Part shown: piece after piece, positions 59,374 to 64,000 of the stretch
How positions within the stretch are numbered: the stretch's first letter is position 1
Layout of the letters: every line of letters starts with the position of its first letter
DNA from: DATBDM01 sp034664425
GTDB taxonomy: Bacteria; Actinomycetota; Thermoleophilia; Solirubrobacterales; Solirubrobacteraceae
Direction: 5' to 3'
DNA: 64,000 bases
Assembly (NCBI GenBank): GCA_034664425.1
Contig: JAXDHR010000136.1
Span: 1-64,000, forward strand
Notes under the pieces: model-generated
Database searches by the model: none
What the model was told of the DNA's origin: nothing
Seen by the model: only the letters and a program-made list of their open reading frames with translations
Translations under genes and position numbers: made by a program

Positions 59374-60620
59374 GCGGCATCACGATCACGGACGTCATCG
59401 CCACGCCCGGCGTCGGGGCCTTCTTCTTCGACGACCAGGCGGCGATCCGGCAGGGCGCCCGCCACGACGGTTTCGCGATCGTCGGCGACCCCGTGACAGC
59501 GGGCTTCGAAGCGATCCGCCAACCCGCCGCCGCAGTGTTGGTGACACTGCGGCTGAGCGACGGCCACATGGCGCACGGCGACTGCGTCGCCGTCCAGTAC
59601 AGCGGCGTCGGCGGCCGCGACCCCGTCCTGCGCCCGTCCGAGCTCGTCCCGCTGCTCGAGGGCGCGGTGGCCAGCGCGCTCCGCGGCCGGGATGTCGAGG
59701 AGTTCCGGGGGCTCTCCGAGACGGTCGACGAGCTCGCCGCCACGCTCGGCGGCTTCGGGACCGCCGCCGCCTACGGGGTCTCGCAAGCGTTGCTCGACGC
59801 CGCCGCCCACGCGTCCGGGCGGACGATGACGGCCACGATCCGCGCCGAGTGGGGGCTTGATGGGCCGCTGCGGCGCGTGCCCGTCTACGCCCAGTGCGGC
59901 GAGGACCGGCGCGCGAACGTCGACAAGATGATCCTGCGAGGGGTCGACTCGCTGCCGCACGGGCTGATCAACACGCCGGAGCTCGTCGGCCGCGACGGTG
60001 GTGCGCTCGTCGACTACGTCGGCTGGGTGAGCCGGAGGGTGCGAGAGCTGCGCCGGCATGCCGGCTACGAGCCCGTGCTGCACTTCGACGTCTACGGGAT
60101 CATCGGGCTGGTGGCCGAACAGCGGCTCGAGCGCGTCGCAGACGTGCTCGTCGGCATGGAGGAAGCGGCGCGGCCGTTCGCGCTGCGCGTCGAGCACCCG
60201 CTCGACGGCGGCAGCCGCGCCGCGCAGATCCAGCAGATGGCCGCGCTGCGGGGCCTGCTCCGCGAGCGCGGCAGCCGCGTCGCGCTCGTCGCCGACGAGT
60301 GGGCCAACACCGTCGGCGACATCCAGGCGTTCAACCGGGCCGGGGCGGCCGACATGATCCAGATCAAGACCCCGGACCTCGGCGGGCTCCACCATTCCGT
60401 CGACGCGGTGCTCGACTGTCGCCGGCACGGGGTGCTCGCGCACATCGGCGGCTCCTGCTGCGAGAGCGACCGCTCCGCGCGGGCCTGCGTGCACGTCGCG
60501 CTCGCGACGCAGGCCGACCAGATCCTCGCCAAGCCGGGGATGGGGGTCGACGAGGGCCTGTCCATCGTCACCAACGAGATGGCGCGCACGCTGCGGCTCG
60601 AGCGCGACGCGGCCGCGTGA
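59370..60620 (+). CDS. mal: Methylaspartate ammonia-lyase
   Basis: Enolase-superfamily enzyme of 416 residues, the length of clostridial methylaspartase, converting 3-methylaspartate to mesaconate and ammonia. Residues corresponding to the known active site are all present: His197 (LPHGLINTPE), Asp240 (LHFDVYG), Glu275 (LRVEHPL), Asp309 (LVADEWA), Gln331 and Lys333 (IQIKTPDLGG), and Cys363 (GGSCCES). GTG start overlaps the aminotransferase stop, and its stop overlaps the hydratase start. No glutamate mutase gene is in the window, so the source of methylaspartate, or of an analogue, is unclear. Confidence 0.92.
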   Translation: MSGITITDVIATPGVGAFFFDDQAAIRQGARHDGFAIVGDPVTAGFEAIRQPAAAVLVTLRLSDGHMAHGDCVAVQYSGVGGRDPVLRPSELVPLLEGAVASALRGRDVEEFRGLSETVDELAATLGGFGTAAAYGVSQALLDAAAHASGRTMTATIRAEWGLDGPLRRVPVYAQCGEDRRANVDKMILRGVDSLPHGLINTPELVGRDGGALVDYVGWVSRRVRELRRHAGYEPVLHFDVYGIIGLVAEQRLERVADVLVGMEEAARPFALRVEHPLDGGSRAAQIQQMAALRGLLRERGSRVALVADEWANTVGDIQAFNRAGAADMIQIKTPDLGGLHHSVDAVLDCRRHGVLAHIGGSCCESDRSARACVHVALATQADQILAKPGMGVDEGLSIVTNEMARTLRLERDAAA

Positions 60621-61648
60621 GCGCGAACCGCGTCAGCCCCGGCGCGCTCGCCGGCGGCCCGTGGTTCGAGGATCTCGAGGTGGGCCAGGTGGAGCTCGGC
60701 GCGCCCGGCCTCACGCTGACGGACGGCCACGCGGCGGCGCATCAGGCCATCACGGGCGATCGCCTCGCGCTGGCGCTGGATGCGCACCTGAGCCGGGACG
60801 TGGTCGGGGACGGGGATGCGCGGCTCGCGCATCCTGCGCTGGTCTGGGACGTCGCCATCGGCCAGTCCACGCTCTTGACCCAGCGGGTCATCGCCAACCT
60901 GTTCTACCGCGGCCTCGCCTTCCGGCGGCTGCCGGCGATCGGCGACACGCTGCGGACGCGCACGGAGGTCGTCGGCCTGCGTCAGACCTCTCGCCGCGAC
61001 GGTCGCGCCGCGCGCGGGCTCGCCGCCCTGCGCATCACGACGGTCGACCAGCAGAGCCGCGGCGTGCTGGACTTCTGGCGCTGCGCGATGCTGCCCCTCC
61101 GCGACCCGACGGCCGAGACGGGCCGCGACGACGACCTCGAGCGGCTCGCCGGCTCGGCGGCCACAGGACCGCTCGACGCGGCGGTGGCCGGGTGGCGCCT
61201 CGGGGCGCTGCGGGAGGCGATCGACGCGCCCGGGTTCGAGGCGCTGGTCTCCGGAGCAAGCTGGGCGGTCGAGGGCGGGGACGTCGTGAGCGCCGCGCCG
61301 GAGCTGGCTCGCCTGACGCTCAACGTCGCCGTCGCGCATCATGATCGTGCCCGGGCCGGCGGTGACGGGCGGCGGCTCGTCTACGGCGGTCACACGATCG
61401 CGATCGCCGCCGCCCAGGCGGCTCGCACGCTGCCCACCCTCGCGACGATCGTCGCCTGGCACGACTGCACGCACCTCGCGCCCGTGTTCGAGGGCGACAC
61501 GCTCCGCAGCCGGCTCGAGCTCGAAGGCCGCGAGCCGCTGTCGAGCGGCGGTGGCCTCGCACATCTGCGCTCCCGCGTCCGCGCCATCGGGGAGGACGGT
61601 GACGAGCGTGACGTGCTCGATTGGCGGTTCGTGGCCGTCCTCGCCTGA
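60617..61648 (+). CDS. Mesaconyl-CoA hydratase-like MaoC-family protein
   Basis: Double-hotdog hydratase of 343 residues, the length of mesaconyl-CoA (beta-methylmalyl-CoA) hydratase Mch. N-terminal motif PWFEDLEVGQVELGAPGLTL with TDGHAAAHQAITGDRLALAL; second hotdog YGGHTIAIAAAQAARTLPTL and VAWHDCTHLAPVFEGDTLRS. Coupled to methylaspartate ammonia-lyase by GTGA. Together with the CoA-transferase it would take mesaconate to beta-methylmalyl-CoA; the lyase making glyoxylate and propionyl-CoA is not in the window. Confidence 0.88.
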   Translation: MSANRVSPGALAGGPWFEDLEVGQVELGAPGLTLTDGHAAAHQAITGDRLALALDAHLSRDVVGDGDARLAHPALVWDVAIGQSTLLTQRVIANLFYRGLAFRRLPAIGDTLRTRTEVVGLRQTSRRDGRAARGLAALRITTVDQQSRGVLDFWRCAMLPLRDPTAETGRDDDLERLAGSAATGPLDAAVAGWRLGALREAIDAPGFEALVSGASWAVEGGDVVSAAPELARLTLNVAVAHHDRARAGGDGRRLVYGGHTIAIAAAQAARTLPTLATIVAWHDCTHLAPVFEGDTLRSRLELEGREPLSSGGGLAHLRSRVRAIGEDGDERDVLDWRFVAVLA

Positions 61649-61699
61649 GGCGGAGTCGGCGAGCCGGGCTGCGCGCCTGGCGCTTCGCCCGGCGAGCGT

Positions 61700-61960
61700 C
61701 ACGGCCGAGCCTCCACGCGAGCGGTGTGGATCCCGGCGCGCTGCGTCCCGGCGACGCTGGCGAGGACGGCGCGCGTGACCGCCAGCCGTCGTCACGCCGA
61801 TGTGTTCGCCGAGCACGAGTGCGCTCCAGCCGAGCGTGAGCGGCGTTTGCGCGAGCTGCAGCTGACTGATGCGCGCGACGCCGCCGCGCGCGAGGCCGCC
61901 GTACCAGGCGAAGAAGCCCAGGAACATCGAGCCAGTTGCGCGAGTCAGATGCCCGTCGGA
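61700..61960 (-). pseudogene. Remnant of an EamA/DMT transporter
   Basis: The gap 61649-61965 carries, on the minus strand, SMFLGFFAWYGGLARGGVAR and SQLQLAQTPLTLGWSALVLG followed by EHIGVTTA, the last helices of EamA-family permeases. The upstream two thirds of the gene are absent and the ending shifts frame (about 61700-61790). A clear fragment; nothing else is seen in the gap. Confidence 0.7.
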
Positions 61961-61965
61961 TCGGC

Positions 61966-62400
61966 TCACTCCGGGAAGACGACGCCCTTGACGAGGAGCA
62001 TGCAGCCGTAGGGCCGCTCCTCTCCCGTGGCCACCGTGGCGAACGCCTCGGCGGCTCGCGTGTAGAAGGCGCTGCGCTCGAGGGCACCGATCTTCAGCGG
62101 CCGGCCCTCGACCCGCTCGGCCAACGCAACGGCGTCGCGTTGCACCTGTGGGATGGTGGCCGGGTCGTCGACGATCTTCATCCGGACGATCGGCTCGGGG
62201 ACGAAGCCGTCGAGCGGGAGAACCGTGAGTACCGCGCGCAGGATGGCCTGCGTGTCCACGCCGTCGAAGCGGATGAGCCGCCGGCTCGTCGATGCCGCGG
62301 GGAAGTTGCGATCGACGATGGCCAGTTCGTCGCCGTGTCCCATCGCGGCCAAGGCGTAGAGGAGGTCTGCGTTGAGCAGCGGATCGAGCAGCTTGAGCAA
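61966..62400 (-). CDS. RbsD/FucU family sugar mutarotase
   Basis: Protein of 144 residues matching FucU/RbsD: LDPLLNADLLYALAAMGHGD with the catalytic His, ELAIVDRNFPAASTS, and KIGALERSAFYTRAAEAFAT containing the Tyr/Arg region. The start is TTG at 62400, supported by GAAGGAG seven bases upstream. It interconverts anomers of a sugar such as fucose or ribose. Its former neighbours on both sides are decayed, and it may be the survivor of a sugar/nucleoside operon. Confidence 0.9.
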   Translation of the reverse strand: MLKLLDPLLNADLLYALAAMGHGDELAIVDRNFPAASTSRRLIRFDGVDTQAILRAVLTVLPLDGFVPEPIVRMKIVDDPATIPQVQRDAVALAERVEGRPLKIGALERSAFYTRAAEAFATVATGEERPYGCMLLVKGVVFPE

Positions 62401-62421
62401 TGCCGGCTCCTTCGGTCGGGG

Positions 62422-62700
62422 TCATCTCATACCAGCGACCGAGCGTCGCGAGGGGGATCGGCGGATCGTGATCGTCACCGGTCGCGAACTCGGGAGCTGC
62501 AGGCCGGCCTGCAGGCGTAAGTCGATGCCGACCGAAGCCGTGAGCGTGCTGACGACTTCAGGATCGATTACGGCGGCGAGCGCGAGCGGATCGTGCAGCG
62601 GGCAGCCATCGCGTCCCGAGCGCTGTGACAGCAAGGTGACCCAGGGCCGGACGGTGCGCGCGAGATAGCCGGCGAGTGGAGAGATAGCCGGCGAGTGGAG
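62422..62700 (-). pseudogene. Remnant of a nucleoside hydrolase C-terminus
   Basis: The minus-strand frame reads SPLAGYLARTVRPWVTLLSQ and GRDGCPLHDPLALAAVIDPE then VVSTLTASVGIDL, the C-terminal part of IunH-type nucleoside hydrolases including the conserved HDP near residue 43. The N-terminal three quarters with the calcium-binding DxDxxxDD motif are missing. Its 5' edge coincides with a 19-bp tandem duplication. With the adjacent mutarotase it suggests a lost nucleoside/ribose utilisation unit. Confidence 0.7.
62662..62699. repeat. 19-bp perfect tandem duplication
   Basis: The unit GAGATAGCCGGCGAGTGGA occurs twice head to tail (62662-62680 and 62681-62699) at the truncated 5' edge of the nucleoside-hydrolase remnant. 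It is likely a replication-slippage scar or a junction duplication rather than a functional element. Confidence 0.85.
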
Positions 62701-62740
62701 CGGCGGCGGCGGGCCGCTCACCAACGTCGCCCTCCGCGGG

Positions 62741-62769
62741 TTGACAGATAACCTCTGACTTCATAGCTT
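62741..62769 (+). promoter_or_regulatory. Candidate sigma-70 promoter of the iron-sulfur oxidoreductase gene
   Basis: TTGACA (62741-62746), a 17-base spacer and TAGCTT (62764-62769) precede the ATG at 62802 in a patch noticeably richer in A/T than its surroundings. The spacer contains CTCTGACTT, an 8-of-11 partial match to the FadR-type sites; I would not call it an operator on this evidence. Confidence 0.45.
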
Positions 62770-62801
62770 TACCCTCCGCGGACTTCCCAGGAGGACGAGC
62801 G

Positions 62802-64000
62802 ATGGCGGCAGGGCAGCGGACGGAGGGGCAGGCGAGCGGCCGGCAGGAGGCGTTCGTCGACGAGTGGCGCAACGCGGCGTACAACTGCTACAGCTCGGGG
62901 CACAAGTTCTGCCGCGAGGTGTGCCCGGTCATGCAGGTCGAGCGCAACGAATCGTGGACGCCGACCGCCTTCCACGCGAACGTCGTCGCGATGGAGAAGG
63001 GGGAGCTGACAGTGGAGGACGTCGCCTCCGACTACGTCAACTGCACCCAGTGCGGCGCCTGCGAGCTGCGCTGCCCGAACACGCTGTTCACCGGCGACTT
63101 CTACCGCTTCCGCACCCGCACCGTCGACCTGGTCAAGTCGATGCGCGCGCTCGCCGTCGACCACGGCGTCCACCAGCCCGGCTACCAGCGCTGGAACCTG
63201 CTGACGGACGCGCGCCGCCACGAGCCGGTGCTCGGCGAGTTCACCTGCAGCGGCGCGCCCGTCGACCAGGCGCAGGTCGCCGACTGGGCGGCGGGGCTCG
63301 ACATCCCCGTCGGCGGCGAGACGATCCTGTTCGTCGACTGCGAGGCGGCCTTCTACCGGACCTCGGTGCCCCGCGCCGTCGCGCAGATCCTGCAGCAGGC
63401 CGGCGTCGAGTTCGGTCTGATGGCCGAGCAGTGGTGCTGCGGCGGCCCGGCGGCCGAGATGGGCTACGTCGACCAGGCCAAGCGCTTCGCGCGCCACAAC
63501 CTCGACGACTGGAAGGCGGCCGGCGTCAAGCGGGTCATCGTGCTCGACCCGCACGACTACATCACCTTCACCGAGGACTACCCCGCGTACTTCGGCGAGG
63601 AGTTCGACGTCGAGATCGTCCTCGCCGTGGAGCTCTTCGCCGGCCTCATCGCTGACCGCCGCCTGCAGCCGAGCGTCGCGATCGACCGGGTGATCACCTA
63701 CCACGACCCGTGCCGCCTGAACAAGCGCAAGGGCGTCTGGAAGGAGCCGCGCGAGATCCTGCGCTCGATCCCTGGGCTGCAGTTCAAGGACGTCGACCGC
63801 GTCACGCAGTGGTCCTACTGCTCGGGCGGCGGCGCGGGACTGCCCGTGGAGAAGCCGGAGCTGACCGCGAAGATCAGCGCCCGGCGCGTCGACCAGGCGG
63901 CCGAGCTCGAGGTCGACACGCTGGTGAGCGCCTGCCCGTGGTCGGAGCGGCCTCTCGCGGAGGCCGGCCAGGCGCGGGCGATCGACGTGGTCGACATCCA
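62802..64000 (+). CDS. Iron-sulfur CCG-domain oxidoreductase (HdrD/GlpC/GlcF-like), 3' end beyond window
   Basis: At least 399 residues are visible; the frame is open at the window end. The N-terminal part has two cysteine groups (FCREVCPVMQ near residue 38 and NCTQCGACELRCPNTLF near 85) for [4Fe-4S] clusters. Two CCG domains follow: DCEAAFYRTS to EQWCCGGPAAEMG (180-220) and YHDPCRLNKRKG to YCSGGGAGLPVEK (300-350), then SACPWSERPL. GGAGG lies nine bases before the ATG. It likely passes electrons from an organic donor or a flavoprotein to a quinone; the partner gene is probably downstream. Confidence 0.88.
   Translation, partial: MAAGQRTEGQASGRQEAFVDEWRNAAYNCYSSGHKFCREVCPVMQVERNESWTPTAFHANVVAMEKGELTVEDVASDYVNCTQCGACELRCPNTLFTGDFYRFRTRTVDLVKSMRALAVDHGVHQPGYQRWNLLTDARRHEPVLGEFTCSGAPVDQAQVADWAAGLDIPVGGETILFVDCEAAFYRTSVPRAVAQILQQAGVEFGLMAEQWCCGGPAAEMGYVDQAKRFARHNLDDWKAAGVKRVIVLDPHDYITFTEDYPAYFGEEFDVEIVLAVELFAGLIADRRLQPSVAIDRVITYHDPCRLNKRKGVWKEPREILRSIPGLQFKDVDRVTQWSYCSGGGAGLPVEKPELTAKISARRVDQAAELEVDTLVSACPWSERPLAEAGQARAIDVVDI

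Noticed and set aside
62751..62763. CTCTGACTTCA before the iron-sulfur gene as an eighth FadR-type site
   Set aside because: Only 8 of 11 positions agree and one half-site is lost; too weak alone.
1..64000. CRISPR arrays, tRNA or rRNA genes, insertion sequences, phage genes
   Set aside because: No regularly spaced repeats, tRNA-like cloverleafs, transposase or integrase motifs were found on reading both strands.

Overview
The window is about 64 kb of very GC-rich DNA, densely coded on both strands, with frequent ATGA/GTGA start-stop overlaps and GTG starts. Gene content (membrane formate dehydrogenase with an NrfD subunit, AzlCD, class A PBP, many ECF sigma, GntR, LacI, TetR and LysR regulators, PF06475-type glycolipid-binding protein, betaine and sarcosine enzymes) suggests a free-living aerobic actinobacterium. 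A deep lineage such as Solirubrobacterales/Thermoleophilia is my guess from gene style only. I see no rRNA, tRNA, CRISPR array, prophage or intact insertion sequence.

Layout. 1-4354: end of a formate dehydrogenase operon (catalytic subunit cut by the window edge, four-cluster ferredoxin subunit, NrfD membrane subunit). 4440-5926: Lrp regulator divergent from azlCD. 5985-11718: housekeeping and accessory genes (M23 peptidase, two acetyltransferases, aldo/keto reductase, a TetR regulator facing a SnoaL/NmrA pair across a perfect palindrome, CBS protein, anti-sigma kinase). 12465-15602: betaine-homocysteine methyltransferase, sarcosine oxidase and a LysR regulator. 15649-20265: ECF sigma/anti-sigma pair, folE, a flavoprotein reductase, and a secreted Gly-Pro repeat protein behind a structured leader. 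20554-36240: PBP1A, second ECF sigma, transporters, dehydrogenases, a LacI-MFS pair with a textbook operator, and several decayed genes (gamma-glutamyltransferase, a VOC protein, an ABM-type protein).

36242-61648 is the most interesting part: some 25 genes of what looks like a nitrogen-compound catabolic island. It holds two paralogous FadR-type regulators, a glutamine-synthetase-like ligase, an eight-gene operon (APC permease, isochorismatase-like hydrolase, two SDRs, PuuE-type deacetylase, ThDP enzyme, nitrilase, unknown protein), a cyclase-nitrilase pair, a fused kinase/aminotransferase-fold phospho-lyase, a DHDPS-like lyase, a two-subunit ThDP decarboxylase with an aldehyde dehydrogenase, and a module of CoA-transferase, acyl-CoA dehydrogenase, class III aminotransferase, methylaspartate ammonia-lyase and mesaconyl-CoA hydratase. 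Seven copies of an 11-bp site, consensus WTGTCNGACNT, lie in the intergenic regions in front of these units and nowhere else that I noticed between genes. I infer that one or both FadR proteins control them as one regulon. The substrate is not known; the enzymes point to an amine or amide being activated, deaminated and funnelled through aldehyde and mesaconyl-CoA intermediates.

61649-64000: remnants of an EamA transporter and a nucleoside hydrolase flank an intact RbsD/FucU mutarotase, followed by an iron-sulfur CCG-domain oxidoreductase cut by the window end.
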